A DNA stretch of 64,000 nt from a bacterium (GCA_016703265.1 JADJCK010000002.1:75359-139358); one strand, 5' to 3'. Counted from the stretch's first letter, positions 26,392 to 37,935 are shown. The notes: a model not told the origin generated them from the sequence alone. Numbers and translations are program-made.

Positions 26392-27465
26392 TCAGCGGCG
26401 GGCCCGGGCGAACAACATCAGGAACAGCAGGCCGTAGAACACGTTACCGGCCCAGGCGGCCGGCAGGGGCGGGATCGCGCCGGCGTGGCCGAGCGCCCGG
26501 CCGAAGTTCATGAACAGGTAGTAGCCGAAACTGATGCCGATCGTCAGGCCGAATCCGGACGCCACGGTAGTCTTGCGGGGGCCCGAGGCCAGGACGACCC
26601 CGAGCAGGACGACGATCAGGTTCACCAGCGGGAAGGCCAGGTTGAACTGCAGGTCGACCTCGGCCGACCGCGGGTCGCCGCCGGTCTGGCGCACCAGGAC
26701 CACGTGCTCGCGGAGCTGGCGGATGTTCATGTCCTCCTGGGCCACGCGATCCTTCTCGAACGCGCGCGGGGTGATCGTCAGGTCGGCGGCGGTCAGGCGC
26801 GTGAACGCGTCGAGGCGCTCGAGTTCGCCGTCGAAGACGCGCCGCGTGCCGTCCACCAGCGTCCAGTGCTCGCCGTCCCACTCGGCGCGTGCGGCATCGA
26901 CGCGCTCGGTCACGCGCGAGCCCTCGCGCGTGACGATCTTCAGGCCGGTGAGCTGGTTCGCGGCCGGGTCGTAGCGCCGGGCGTAGTACAGCCGTCCGTC
27001 GGGGCCCGTCAGGGCGATATTCTGCGTGGGCCGGATCGTCTCCGGCCGTCCGTGGATATCCACTTCCCAGACGCGCTCGCGCGCCACGTTGGCCTTCGGC
27101 AGCACGTATTCGCGCCAACCCAGCGACAGCAGCGAGACCAGCGCGGCGGCCACCACCAGGGGCCGGGTCACCCGGAACAGCGACCAGCCGGCGGCGAACA
27201 GCGCCGTCAGTTCCAGGTAGCGCGCCATCTGCCCGACCGAGAACAGCGTGGCCATCAGCATCGAGATCGGCAGCACGATGTCGAGCGTCCAGGCGGCCTT
27301 GTACAGGTAGTAGCGCACGACTTCGCCCGCCGTGGCGGCGTTGTCCACCAGGCTGCCCATGTGGTCGAGCAGGTCGATCAGAGTGAACAGGATGAGCGAG
27401 CCCACGAGCGCCATCACGAGGTAGCGCAGGAAGGTCAGCAGGAGCTGCCTGTGGATGATGGTCAT
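26392..27465 (-). CDS. lptG: LPS export ABC transporter permease LptG
   Basis: 357 residues of the YjgP/YjgQ family: three N-terminal transmembrane helices (LVMALVGSLILFTLIDLLDH and following), a large periplasmic beta-jellyroll domain (about 135-265), and three C-terminal helices (AFPLVNLIVVLLGVVLASG and following). The ATG at 27465 overlaps the lptF stop (TGATG); the longer frame upstream is a shadow of lptF. It pairs with LptF and the LptB encoded on the opposite strand 12 kb away. Confidence 0.92.
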   Translation of the reverse strand: MTIIHRQLLLTFLRYLVMALVGSLILFTLIDLLDHMGSLVDNAATAGEVVRYYLYKAAWTLDIVLPISMLMATLFSVGQMARYLELTALFAAGWSLFRVTRPLVVAAALVSLLSLGWREYVLPKANVARERVWEVDIHGRPETIRPTQNIALTGPDGRLYYARRYDPAANQLTGLKIVTREGSRVTERVDAARAEWDGEHWTLVDGTRRVFDGELERLDAFTRLTAADLTITPRAFEKDRVAQEDMNIRQLREHVVLVRQTGGDPRSAEVDLQFNLAFPLVNLIVVLLGVVLASGPRKTTVASGFGLTIGISFGYYLFMNFGRALGHAGAIPPLPAAWAGNVFYGLLFLMLFARARR

Positions 27466-28880
27466 CAGGCTGCGCCGCCCGGCGTCGCGGCGGGGTGCGC
27501 ACTGCGGCGGCGCCAGGGCCAGGCAGGCAGGTCGGGCAGCCGCCCCTCGCGCACGGTGCGCATGAACAGCGGAATGCCGATGGCCGTCAGCACCACGTTG
27601 GCGCTCCACATGGCCACGACCGGGTCCAGGCGGCCGCGATCGGCCAGCTTCTCGCCGCCCATCAGGAAGGCGTAGTAGACGAGGAACACGGCCAGCGCCA
27701 GCGAGACGCTGATCCCGCGCCCGCTGCGCGAACCCGCCACCGCCATCGGCACTCCCAGCAGCACGAAGACGACACAGGCCACGGGAATGGCGAACTTCTT
27801 GTGGTACTCGACCAGGTACTTGGCCTCCTTCACGCGGTAGCTTTCCAGCAGGCGCGACTGGTAGCGGTCCTGCTCCAGGGCCCGCTCCACCTTCTGCCGG
27901 CTGGACCGGAAGTGGTTTTCCAGCACGGCCGCGGCCGGGCGCTGGGAGCCGGCCCGCGCGTTGCCCAGTTCCGTGCGATAGCCGTCGTCCATGACCCGCC
28001 ACTGCGCGTCGAGCACCGTCCCGGCCAGCTCGCGCACGCGCCCGCGCACATCGTCCTGATGTTCGCGCTCGGTGGTCGCCGCCGCCATGAGCTCGCCAAG
28101 GTCCATCTCACGGTCGCTGCGCGCGCTGCGTTCGGAGATCTGGAAATCCTGCTCCATGTTCTCGACGACCAGGTTGTGGCGCCGGAAGCGGGTCAGCTGG
28201 TAGGTGTCCGGATCCTCGGGATCGGGCACTTCGTGGATCTCGCCGTCTTCCAGTTCGATGCGCAGCAGGTCGTTCTCATGGTCCGGCACGATGCGGCCGC
28301 GTTCGGCGATGGTCAACCGGGGGGAGAGGTCGCCCGGCTGGCCCTTCTCGACGATGGTGACGTCGCCGATGACGCCGGTCAGGTCGTCCTTGCGGCGCAC
28401 GAAGATGGTCAGGTGCTCGTTCAGGTCGGTGAACTGCTGCTCGCGGACTTCCAGCATCGGTTTCTGCCGCCCGATGTCCTGCAGCAGGTTGACCAGCGTG
28501 TGGTTGGACCGGGGGTAGACATAGTGGTTGTAGGCCACCTGCGAGGCGGTGATCAGGGCCGCCGCCACGAACAGCGGCCGGGCCAGGGCCCAGAGGCTCA
28601 GGCCGCTGGCTTTCATGGCCGTAATTTCATGATCGGCCGCCAGTTGGCCCACGCCCATGAGCACCCCGACGAGCACCGCCATTGGTACGGATAATGCAAA
28701 AGTATACCCTAGGCTCAGTCCCAGGACGCGCGTCGCCAACAGGAACGGGACCCCCTTGCTGACAAACAGGTCGACGTACCGAAACAGCACATCTATCATC
28801 AGCAGGAACGTGATGACGAACCAGCCGAAGAGGAACGGTCCTGCTGTCGCTGTCAGCAAGTGCCTGTCAATCAAGCGCAT
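27465..28880 (-). CDS. lptF: LPS export ABC transporter permease LptF
   Basis: 471 residues, longer than typical LptF (about 365) because of an extended, partly charged region of about 100 residues (about 250-350, SERSARSDREMDLGELMAAA and following) in the periplasmic domain. The family start MRLIDRHLLTATAGPFLFGW, the helix with DHEITAMKASGLS and the C-terminal helices (IPVACVVFVLLGVPMAVAG) are conserved. The ATG at 28880 is the family start. It is transcribed before lptG and divergently from the SprA-like gene. Confidence 0.92.
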   Translation of the reverse strand: MRLIDRHLLTATAGPFLFGWFVITFLLMIDVLFRYVDLFVSKGVPFLLATRVLGLSLGYTFALSVPMAVLVGVLMGVGQLAADHEITAMKASGLSLWALARPLFVAAALITASQVAYNHYVYPRSNHTLVNLLQDIGRQKPMLEVREQQFTDLNEHLTIFVRRKDDLTGVIGDVTIVEKGQPGDLSPRLTIAERGRIVPDHENDLLRIELEDGEIHEVPDPEDPDTYQLTRFRRHNLVVENMEQDFQISERSARSDREMDLGELMAAATTEREHQDDVRGRVRELAGTVLDAQWRVMDDGYRTELGNARAGSQRPAAAVLENHFRSSRQKVERALEQDRYQSRLLESYRVKEAKYLVEYHKKFAIPVACVVFVLLGVPMAVAGSRSGRGISVSLALAVFLVYYAFLMGGEKLADRGRLDPVVAMWSANVVLTAIGIPLFMRTVREGRLPDLPAWPWRRRSAHPAATPGGAA

Positions 28881-29131
28881 GAGAGGCTTTCGTGGTTGAG
28901 CGGGCTCCGGATCGGGGCGCCGGTTGCCGGCGGCCGACCTGGACCTGACGCGGGTTGCGTACCGTCCCCTGAAGGCCGCCGGGACCTCGCCGGAAACTGC
29001 CCGCCGCTGCGGCCGGTCCGGTCAGGGCCGGATCGTTCCGGGCACAGCCTGACCATTTTCGTAGACGAACGCCGTGCGGACCAGCAGTATTTCGGCGGCC
29101 GGGCCCGCCCCAGCAAGGAGTTCCCCGAGTT

Positions 29132-32100
29132 TTGTCGCGGTCGCATGGCAGGTCCGGAAACCCGTTCCGCCGGCGGTGGTTCCCCGCCGCCCGGCCTTTG
29201 GCCGCCGCGCGCCCCGGCCGGCGCCTGCCAGGGGCCGTGCTGGCCCTGTGGGCCTTGCTGGCGCTGGGTGCCGCGCCGTCGCTGGCCGACCCCGACTACG
29301 GCCGTCCCATCCTGCCGGGACTCGACCCCCTGCTCAAGTCCACCGCCGAACCGCGCCTGCTGGGCGCCGAGCGGCTGATCCTGCGGGAGCGCCTGCTCCG
29401 CCAGGGCGTCGACCCGCTGCGCGAGCCGGGGCGCCGCCCGGACATGGCCAGCCTCGTCCGGCTCAAGTGGCACGAGCGGGGCAACATCGACCTCGAACGA
29501 CGCACCGAGCTGCGCGAGTACAACGGCCCGCTCGGCATCCTGACCGAGATCACGCACCCCGATTTCTTCATCCTGGTGCCGCTGGCCGAGCCTTTGCCGG
29601 GCGGCTTCACCTGGTACCCGCCGCGGCCCCTCGGCGACCCGTCGGTCGATGTCTTTGTCGATGATATCGATCGGTTCCTGGCCCGGCGGCACGCCGTGGG
29701 CGCGGTGTTGACGCGCACCGACGCGCTCGACCGCAGCGGCAGCGGCAAGAACGCGCAGGAAACCAGCCTCATCAACCTGACGATCCCGGTGAAGCTCCCG
29801 CGCACGCTGGAGAAGATCATCGGCAAGGGCGAGAAGACACGCATCAAGATCACCGGCCGCGAACACATCGCCCTCAGCGGCGAGAGCACGGTGACCAAGC
29901 CGTTCGTCGCCAGCGAGCGCGTCACGAGCCAGTCGCTGTTCCCGACGCTCGACATGGAACAGCAGCTGCAGATCAACCTTTCGGGCACGATCGGCGAGAA
30001 GATCATCCTCGAGGTCGACCACAACAGCGAACAGATGGGACCCGAGGCGACCAAGATCAAGCTGATGTACAAGGGCCTCGAGGACGAGATCATCAAGACC
30101 ATCGAGACCGGCGACGTCGGCCTGACGCTGCCCGGCAGCCAGCTGCTCGGCTACAGCTCGAACAAGACCGGCCTGTTCGGCCTGAAGGTCACCGGCCAGG
30201 TGGGCCGCGCCGATTTCACCGTCGTGGCCTCCAAGCAGAAGGCCGAGTCCAGCTCGAAGTCGTTCAACGCGAAGGGCGGGCAGGTCTCCGACAACATCAT
30301 CCGCTCGTCGGACTACCTCAACAACCGGTTCTTCAAGCTCGACCTGCCGGAGCGCGAGCCGTTCGGGCGGCAGATTCCGGGAGAGAAGATCGATCCCAGC
30401 TCGATCAGGGTGTACCAGTTGATGCCGACCGGGCAGTTCGGGGTCGACGACATCCGGAACGTGGCCGTGTACGTCGACACCCTCGGGTGCTATGCCTGGG
30501 ACGAAAAGGACTTCAGCAACGCACACTACACGGGTGCGCGCTGGCGCAAGATCACGAATTTCGACCTGATGGAGGACACGAACGGAAACCTCGTCGCCCT
30601 CGACATGCGCTCTTCCTATGATGCCGGCGACGTGCTGGCGGTCGTCTATGCCGTCATTGATGCCGCCGGCGCAGTGACGCAGCGCGTCGGCGATGATCCC
30701 GACCTCGTGAACCCGGAACAGGCCGTGAACGGCGTCGAGGGCGTCTATTACCGGATGAAGGTGCTGAAGACCACCTACGCCACGCGTGTGGCGCATGTGT
30801 TCGACTACGTGCTGCGCAACATCTATTCCCTGGGCGGCACGAATATCGACGCGACCACGTTCTCGCTCCGCATCGAGACGACAGCCACCGAGAACGAACC
30901 GACGCTGGACCGGAATGGGAAGGACGGCACCACCGAACTGCTCGGGTTGGAGTATATCCGGATCTTCGGGTTGGACCAGCAGAACGAGCAGGGCGAGCCG
31001 GTCCCCGACGGCAAGGTCGACCACAACACCGTGCTGTTCGACCTGACGAAGGGCCTCCTGAAATTCCCGCTGGATTTCCCGCGGCCGTTCGCCGGACCCA
31101 GGGAGAAGTACGAGCAGTACGCCGGGTCGGCCGACTTCGTCTGGGCGCAGAGCCGACTGGCCGACAACCCGCAGGACAGCCTGCTGTACGAAGTCGACAC
31201 CCAGGCGACCCAGTTCCCGGACTACGCCCATTTCGAGATCATCGCCACGCACGCCGCCGCCGCCAGCAGCTTCAACCTCGGCGCCTCGAACATCGAGGAG
31301 GGCTCCGAGACGGTCACGCTCGACGGCCGTACCCTGACACGCGACGTCGACTACGAGATCGACTACACCTTCGGCGAGATCCAGCTCAAGGGCGAGGCGG
31401 CGAATCTTTCTGCCGACAGCAAGATCGGCGTCGACTACCAGTACGCGCCCTTCCTGGGCGGCGGCAACACGAGCCTGATGGGCCTGAGCCTCGGCTACGA
31501 CCTCGGCCGCGACAGCAAGATAGCCACCACCTGGCTGTACCAGAGCGAGTCGATCGTCGGCGAGAAGGCCAAGCTGGGCGAGGAGCCGAGCAAGAACCTG
31601 GTCGGCAACTTCAACGTCCAGCACACGTTCAAGCCCACGTTCCTCACGAAGGTGGCGAATTTCCTCAGCCGTAACGACTCGGAGCGCGAGAGCACGGTGC
31701 AGTTCTCGGGCGAACTGGCGATCAGCAAGCCCAATCCCAACACCAAGGGGCTCGTCTACCTCGAGGACTTCGAGGGCGTCGACGCTTCGGACATGGTCAG
31801 CCTCAATCGCCTGAGCTGGTCTTACGCCAGCGTGCCGCAACTGGGCGCCGAGTGGCTGCGCGACAATCCAGATACGCGGACCTTCGCGCCCACGGATCGG
31901 GTGAAGACGATACGCTGGTTCCTGCCGAAGGACCGGGTGCTGCGGCGGTACCTGAACCCGGACCTGGTGAACCAGGAGCGCGACGAGACCCAGACGGCCA
32001 TGGATCTGTACCTGCGCGCGGACGGGACCTGGCAGACGGGGAACTGGGGCGGCATCATGCGCGGCATCAGCCGCACCGGGCTGGACCTGTCGAAGTCGCA

Positions 32101-35100
32101 GTTCGTCGAGGTATGGATCAACGACAAGGTCGCCGCGAACCGACGGCGCGCTCAGGACGCCTGCACATCGACTTCGGCTACATCAAAGAGGACGGCTACT
32201 GGCCTTCCGACGGCGCCGGCGGTCTCGTGGTCGGCGAGTACGAGAAGGAGGACGGCATCCTGGCGAGGACGGGATCGGGGACGGTGTCTGGCAATCCACC
32301 GAGGACATCGGGCTGTCCGGCAGCGAAGCCGAAGCCCTGCTGTACAGTGCGGACTACGACTACAAAGGCGATTCCCCGTATCCGCGCATCAACAACACCT
32401 CGCGCAACAACCGCGAGGACACCGAGGACCTGAACGCGAACGGCAACCTCGACCGGACCGACGGCTATTTCACGGTCACGATCGACCTGAAGGATACCGA
32501 ACCGCTGGTGGATGTCGTCCAGGACTACGACAACGTCGCGGACCTGGTCGCCGGGAATATCGCCTGGCGCAAGTACCGCATCCCGCTGGCGGCCATCGAC
32601 CAGGTCGAGGGCAACGCGCCGCCCGACATCAAGGCGGTCACGCACGCGCGCATCTGGTACGAGAACGACAGCCCGACGGCGCCCGCGGCCATGCACCTGC
32701 AGATCTCGGAATTGCGATTCCTCGGCAGCCGCTGGGAGCGGGAAGGCGTGCGGCGCATCGACGGCGAAATCCTGCTCAGCCCCGGCGAGCGGCTGCCGGA
32801 CGAGGAGTTCTTCCTCGGCGAGGTGAACAACAAGGAGAACCCGGACTATCCGCCGCCGTTCGCGGTCCATAGCGAGAACAACATCCCGGACAAGGAGCAG
32901 TCGCTGGTCCTCAACTACCAGGACCTCGAGCGCGGCCACATGATGCGCGTGAGCAAGCAGGTCTCGCCGCGCGGTGACGACTACACCGCCTACCGCAACA
33001 TGTCGTGGTACTGGTACAACCCGTCGCACGACACGGCCGACCTCGACCTGCTGTTCCGCGTCGGCGCCGACACCCTGAACTACTACGAGGTGGCCTACCG
33101 GTTCAGCGACAGCGGGTCCAAAACGGGCTGGCGCCGCATGTCGGTCGGACTGGCCGAGCTGTCCAACGCCAAGAACGGCGAGTTGCGCGAGGACGGCGCC
33201 GTCCACTCGCGACTGGCCGACCTGGAGACCGGCGAGGAGTATCGCGTACGGGTGGTGGGGCGGCCCGACCTGAGGCGCGTGCGCCGCTACTACATGGCCG
33301 TCGCCAACAACCTCCTGACCACGCCGGCGAGCGGGTACCTGTACATCAACGACGTGCGGCTGGAGGGCATCAAGCGCGAGAACGGCATGGCGCAGCGGGC
33401 CGGCCTGCGCCTGAACATGGCCGATGTCTTCAAGGTCGACTTCGACTGGAAGCACAACGACGACACGTTCCACGGGCTGGACAAGCGCGTCGGCTCGGGC
33501 ATCGACCACGAGGAATGGAGCGTGGCGAACAGCCTGAACCTGGAGGACTACGTGCCCCTGGCGGGATTCCGCCTGCCGGTCAGCGGCAGCCGCCGCCAGA
33601 CGATCGACCAGCCCCGGTACGTGGCCAACAGCGATATCGAGATCCTCGACAACGACCTGCTCGGCGCCATGACCTCGATCAGCACCCGTGAACAGGTCTC
33701 CGCCCGGCTCAACCACACGCCGGCGAAGGCGGTGCTGCTGCGCTACCTGGTCGATCCCTGGTCGCTGCAGATGAGCGGGTCGCGCGATTCGAACGAGGGG
33801 CCGCTCCTGCGCAGCCGCAGCAAGAGCCTGCAGGGCAGCCTCAACTTCGACCTGCGCATTCCCGGGGCCTATTCGCTGGCCAGCTACCCTGTGGTCGGGC
33901 GCGTCCCGATCCTGAAGAGCATCTCGCTGGTGCCGCGCAAGGTGGCGCTGGGCGCCAGCTTTGCCGCCAGCGAGGGCGCCTCGACGACCATCACCGACAC
34001 GGGCGTGGAAACCGTGCGCCCGGTCGATCGCAAGCGCACCGGGAAGCTGACCGGCTCCTTCGACTACGCGCCGCTGCCGGTCATGGACATGGCCTTCAGC
34101 GCCAACTCCGACCGCGACCTGCTGCGTGAGCAGACACGGTTCGGGGTCAACATCGGCGAGGAGAACCGGCGCAGCTACGACCTCCGCATCACCTTCTCGA
34201 CCCCGAAGGGCGTCAAGATTCCCCCCGGGCTCCTGTTCGCGCCGGCCCGCCTGTTCATGAAGACGCTGGACAAGGTGAACCCTTCGCTGCAGTACAGCGG
34301 CGGCTTCAACGACGTGCACGATCCGGCCCTGCGGCAGCCCGGCGATCCGGACGACATCCGGAGCATCAGCAACTCGGCGAACTGGGACCTGCGCCTGAGC
34401 GTGCCGATCGGCGATGCGGTGAAGGCGTTGTTCCCGGAGCAGAAGTACAGTGCCGGCCAGCGCGACCAGATGGTGAATCAGCAGCGCCGGCTGGAAGGCC
34501 AGAACTCGCGGCGGCCCCAGGGCGGGTTCCCCGGTGCGGGCCCCGGCGGCGGTACGCCCGACGTCCCGCCCGGCGGTACGACGCCGGCCGACAGTACGAC
34601 CGCGGGCGCCTCCGTCGCGCCGACGGTGCCGCCCGCCGAAGACGAATTGTTGACTCCCGAGGAACGGCAGCGCCGCGAAGAGGAGCAACTGCTGGCAGCC
34701 GCCGAGGAGCGGCTCGAACTCGAGCGCGAGCGGCAGCGCCTGGACGGCGAAGTCGTCCCGGCCGAGCAGGCAGTGGAGGGTGGAGGCGGCGGGTTCGGGC
34801 CGCGGTCGCTGGTGGAACCGGTCCTGTCGCTTCTGCGCAACACGCAGGCCCTGAAGGTGACGTTCACCACCCGCGACAACAGCAGCTACGCGCGCCTCCT
34901 GGACCAGGCCACGTTCTGGTACCAGGCGGGTTTCACTTCGGACATCGACTCCGACGAATCGCGCTATGCGGCCAGTTCGTTCGACCACCAGGAAACACTG
35001 TCGCTGGCGACGTCGATGAAGGTCACGCGCACGCTCTCACTGGATTTCAAGTATGCCAAGACCGACAGCCGGCGGGAGCAGGTGGGCTCGGAGTCGAAAA

Positions 35101-35729
35101 ACCGGCGCGAGGACTGGCCCGACGTGACCTTGAGCCTGTCGGGCATCGAGAAGTGGGGCCTGCTCGGCGGGGGCAAGAAGGAAGGCGAGGGCTGGTTCCG
35201 CTCGTCGAGCTTCAACGTCGGCTACAAGCGCGGACTGACCGTGAACAACTACACGGAGACCGTCTACAACCCCACGATCTCGACGACGCTGCAGCCGCGC
35301 TGGTCGTTCACCTTCCCGAGCGGGCTCTCGGCGACCCTGAATGCGAACCTGAAGTGGGACGATGCCCGGGGCAACGGCGTGATCACCTCGACGACGCAGT
35401 CGCGCTACGGCCTGCAGCTGCGCCACCAGTTCCGTGCCGAGCGCTTCCTGGCGAAGATGGGCCTCTACAAGCCCGGGGCCAGCCAGAACGTGAACATGGA
35501 CGTCGACATCTCCTACCAGTCCGACCGCACGGAGCGCGAGAATCCCGGACTGGCAGCCACGGCTCCGACCGGGACGAAGCGCATCAGCGTCGAGCCCCGG
35601 TTCACGTACCAGATTTCCCGGAACCTGACGGGCGCGATGCGCTTCAAGTTCAGCCGCAACGCCAACATCGCCACCGACCAGACCCAGACGACGCTCGGCC
35701 TGGGCGTGGAGGCCACCTTTGTCTTCTAG
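29132..35729 (+). CDS. sprA: SprA/Sov-like giant outer-membrane beta-barrel protein, two frameshifts
   Basis: About 2,200 codons. The TTG at 29132 follows AAGGAG; a signal peptide ends ALLALGAAPSLA. SprA-family blocks include PLAEPLPGGFTWYP, the repeated YEIDYTFGEIQLKG domains, LVYLEDFEGVDA and DLSKSQFVEVWIND. The frame changes at about 32142 (continuing TARSGRLHIDFGYI) and again at about 32263 (continuing EDGIGDGVWQSTEDIGL), then is open to 35729. The last strands end in Phe (GVEATFVF), like a beta-barrel assembly signal. In Bacteroidota SprA is the channel of the type IX secretion system. A proline-rich linker plus a Glu/Arg-rich coiled coil (about 34540-34770) interrupts the barrel. I take the two shifts as sequence errors. 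Confidence 0.88.
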
Positions 35730-36672
35730 GCACCGGCTGATTTCCGCAACCCTTGCCGGGGTGGTGTGCGTGATCATGACGACCATCGGCGTCGGCACTG
35801 CCGCTGCGGCGGGCCCTGTTGTTCCCGGGTTCTCGGGCGAGCGTGCCCTGGAGTTGATTCGCGAGCAATGCGCCCTTGGACCGCGCACGCCCGGTTCGCC
35901 GGGCAACTTGGAACTGCGGCGCCTGATCGAAGCCGCGGCGCGCAAGGCCGGGCTGCGCGTCGTCCCGGTCTGCTTCGAGGTGCCGCTGGGCCCCGGCGGA
36001 TCGGCGATCGAGGCCTGCAACCTAGTCGTTTCGGCCGGGCCGTCCGGGGGCGAGCGCCTGTGGCTCGGCGCCCATTTCGACACGCGCCCCTGGGCCGACC
36101 GTGACCCGGTCGCCGCCCGGCGCAAGCAGCCGGTCATCGGCGCCAACGACGGCGCCAGCGGGACGGCCGTGCTGCTGCACCTGATCGAGTTGCTGGGGCG
36201 CACGCCGCCGCCGCAGGGCGTGGACCTGCTCTTCTTCGACGCGGAGGACTCGGGCGCGGCGCACGACATCGAAGGCTTCTGCCTCGGCAGCCGGCATCTC
36301 GTGGCCACGCGTGGGGATTTCGGCAGCCCCCTGGCGGAGGGATACCCGCGCGGCCTGGTCCTGCTCGACATGGTCGGCGAGGCCGGCGCCCGGATCCCGC
36401 AGGAGGCCTATTCACTGGAGCGGGCCCCGGAATGGACCCGCGCCGTGTTCGCCCGTGCTGCCTCGCTGGGGCTCACGGTCTTCGAAGCCGTGCCCGGGCG
36501 CGCCGTTTTCGACGACCACGTGCCGTTCCTCATGGCCGGCATCCCTGCGGTCGACCTGATCGATTTCGACTACCCTCAGTGGCACACCGCCGACGACACC
36601 CCCGAGCGCTGCTCAGCAGCCACCCTCGGGCAGGTGGGGCGGCTGGTGACCGACCTCGTCTACCGACCCTGA
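35719..36672 (+). CDS. exported M28-family protein, glutaminyl-peptide cyclotransferase-like
   Basis: 317 residues with an N-terminal hydrophobic signal (LISATLAGVVCVIMTTIGVG, cleavage near AAAAG). Zn-site motifs are GAHFDTRPW, GANDGASG, FFDAEDSG and YPQWHTADD. The spacing FDDHVPFLMAGIPAVDLIDF before WHT, and CLGSRHL, match glutaminyl cyclases more than aminopeptidases. Such enzymes turn N-terminal Gln of exported proteins into pyroglutamate. The TTG at 35719 overlaps the SprA stop by 11 bases, so the genes are coupled; a GTG downstream (about 35761) is an alternative start. In Bacteroidota, cyclases of this type modify type IX secretion substrates, which fits its place here. Confidence 0.82.
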   Translation: MSSRHRLISATLAGVVCVIMTTIGVGTAAAAGPVVPGFSGERALELIREQCALGPRTPGSPGNLELRRLIEAAARKAGLRVVPVCFEVPLGPGGSAIEACNLVVSAGPSGGERLWLGAHFDTRPWADRDPVAARRKQPVIGANDGASGTAVLLHLIELLGRTPPPQGVDLLFFDAEDSGAAHDIEGFCLGSRHLVATRGDFGSPLAEGYPRGLVLLDMVGEAGARIPQEAYSLERAPEWTRAVFARAASLGLTVFEAVPGRAVFDDHVPFLMAGIPAVDLIDFDYPQWHTADDTPERCSAATLGQVGRLVTDLVYRP

Positions 36673-36788
36673 TTGCCAGTATCGTTCCCGGGAACCGCGG
36701 CGCGAAATTGCGCTAAATGCCGACCCGCGGCGGCCGAAACCTGTCGTGCCTCATGACGGGTTCCGAGTCACCCATAAGGAGCGGGTAC

Positions 36789-37387
36789 ATGATCACCACG
36801 TGCACCGATTGCCACGCGCGCTACCGCCTGGAAGCCGACCGCGTGCCGCACCGCAAGATCCGCGTCCGCTGCCCGTCCTGCCGCGGCGTTTTCCAGCTCG
36901 ACGGCACCGTTCGCGCAGTGAGGAAGCGGCGGCCCAGGCGCCGTCATTCCAGGCGCCGGCGACCCATGCGCCCGAGGTCCACGTCGAATCCCGCCAGCCC
37001 GTGCGCCCGGCACCCGAGCCGCACCGCGCCCCGCCGGCGCCGGCGCGCCCGCAGCCGGTCACCGCGACCCGCACGCCGGCCGCCGAGGTCGTCCGCGGGC
37101 CCGCGCCGTCGGGCACCGCGGTCATGGACCAGCCCGCCACCGCGCGTCGCCGCCGGAGCAAGGAAGAGATGCTGGCGCGCGCGCTGGTTTCCGACATTAA
37201 GGTCTACAACCGCGAGGTCTACGAGCGGGCCCTGGCCGAGGGGAACCTGCTGGACGCCCTCGGGCCCGAGATCAAGAAGTCGTGGGAGCTCTACAAGGAG
37301 AAGGTCACGCCCGAGGTGGCCGGCTCGACGGACTACTTCCGCGATGCGTTGAACGAGATCCTGGCCGACGGCCGGAACGTCTTCTAG
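36789..37387 (+). CDS. zinc-ribbon (MJ0042-type) domain protein, frameshifted
   Basis: The N-terminus MITTCTDCHARYRLEADRVP with C5, C8, C28 and C31 (RCPSCRGVFQ) is a zinc ribbon of the MJ0042 finger family. The frame shifts at about 36917 and continues through an Ala/Pro-rich linker (about 75 residues) to a conserved C-terminal helical domain: ARALVSDIKVYNREVYERAL and GSTDYFRDALNEILADG. The ATG at 36789 follows AAGGAGCGGGTAC. Corrected length is about 199 residues. The exact role of this domain pair is not known to me; similar proteins often sit beside envelope or regulatory genes. Confidence 0.75.
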
Positions 37388-37408
37388 TCGCATCGCGCTT
37401 TTCAACGG

Positions 37409-37441
37409 AACGGCCGCCTGCCTTCGTGGCTGGCGGCCGTT
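37409..37441. terminator. bidirectional hairpin between convergent genes
   Basis: aacggccgcc (37409-37418) pairs with ggcggccgtt (37432-37441). It lies between the zinc-ribbon gene and the minus-strand unknown gene, with TTCGTCT on the right and CGTTGAAAAGCG on the minus side. Confidence 0.6.
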
Positions 37442-37494
37442 TCGTCTCACGGCGTCCCGTGGGGCGGGTGACCCGGTCCCGAAAGGCGCCGGTG

Positions 37495-37935
37495 TCAGGA
37501 AGTCCACTTGTCCTGGCTGATTTCCGCCAGGATGTCGTCGATCTGCTGCCGCACGCGGGCGTTGTGATCCGGTTCGAAGAGGGCCTGCTTGACCCGGCCC
37601 TGCGAGTCCTTCTTCACGTAGCGGAGCGCCTGCAGGTCGAGCATGGACATCAGGATGTCCTTGCTGACGCGCACCTCGACCGGGTTGCCGTCCTGGTTGG
37701 CTGCCGGGTTGTGGTAGGGGTGCATGCCGTTGCCCCAGCCGTGGACCACCATGGAGCACAGCAGCGCACGGAACGTATTCTGCCCCTGCACCGTCTCGAG
37801 GTCGAAATTGCCGCCCACCCGTTCGGTCACGCTGTCGATGACCGCGCAGAGCTTCTGCAGGAGCGGATCGTCGATCTCGATCTGCAGCAGCCGTGCGAAC
37901 ATCGTCTTGAGGATCTTGTCGGTGTTCGTGGTCAT
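37495..37935 (-). CDS. hypothetical protein, 146 residues
   Basis: Starts at the ATG at 37935 after CGGGAGC; the frame is open further upstream, but that part has no plausible start site or character. The product is hydrophilic and mostly helical, without signal or membrane segment: MTTNTDKILKTMFARLLQIE at the start, a central HGWGNGMHPYHNPAANQDGN loop rich in Gly/His/Asn, and a helical C-terminus (QQIDDILAEISQDKW). I recognise no family. It is divergent from the MglA-like gene (236-bp gap), so the two may share a regulatory region. Confidence 0.6.
   Translation of the reverse strand: MTTNTDKILKTMFARLLQIEIDDPLLQKLCAVIDSVTERVGGNFDLETVQGQNTFRALLCSMVVHGWGNGMHPYHNPAANQDGNPVEVRVSKDILMSMLDLQALRYVKKDSQGRVKQALFEPDHNARVRQQIDDILAEISQDKWTS

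Noticed and set aside
28871..31840. 989-codon minus-strand ORF
   Set aside because: Antisense to the SprA-like gene, whose own frame carries the signal peptide and family motifs.
32196..34988. 930-codon minus-strand ORF
   Set aside because: Antisense to the second half of the SprA-like gene; composition is typical of a shadow frame.
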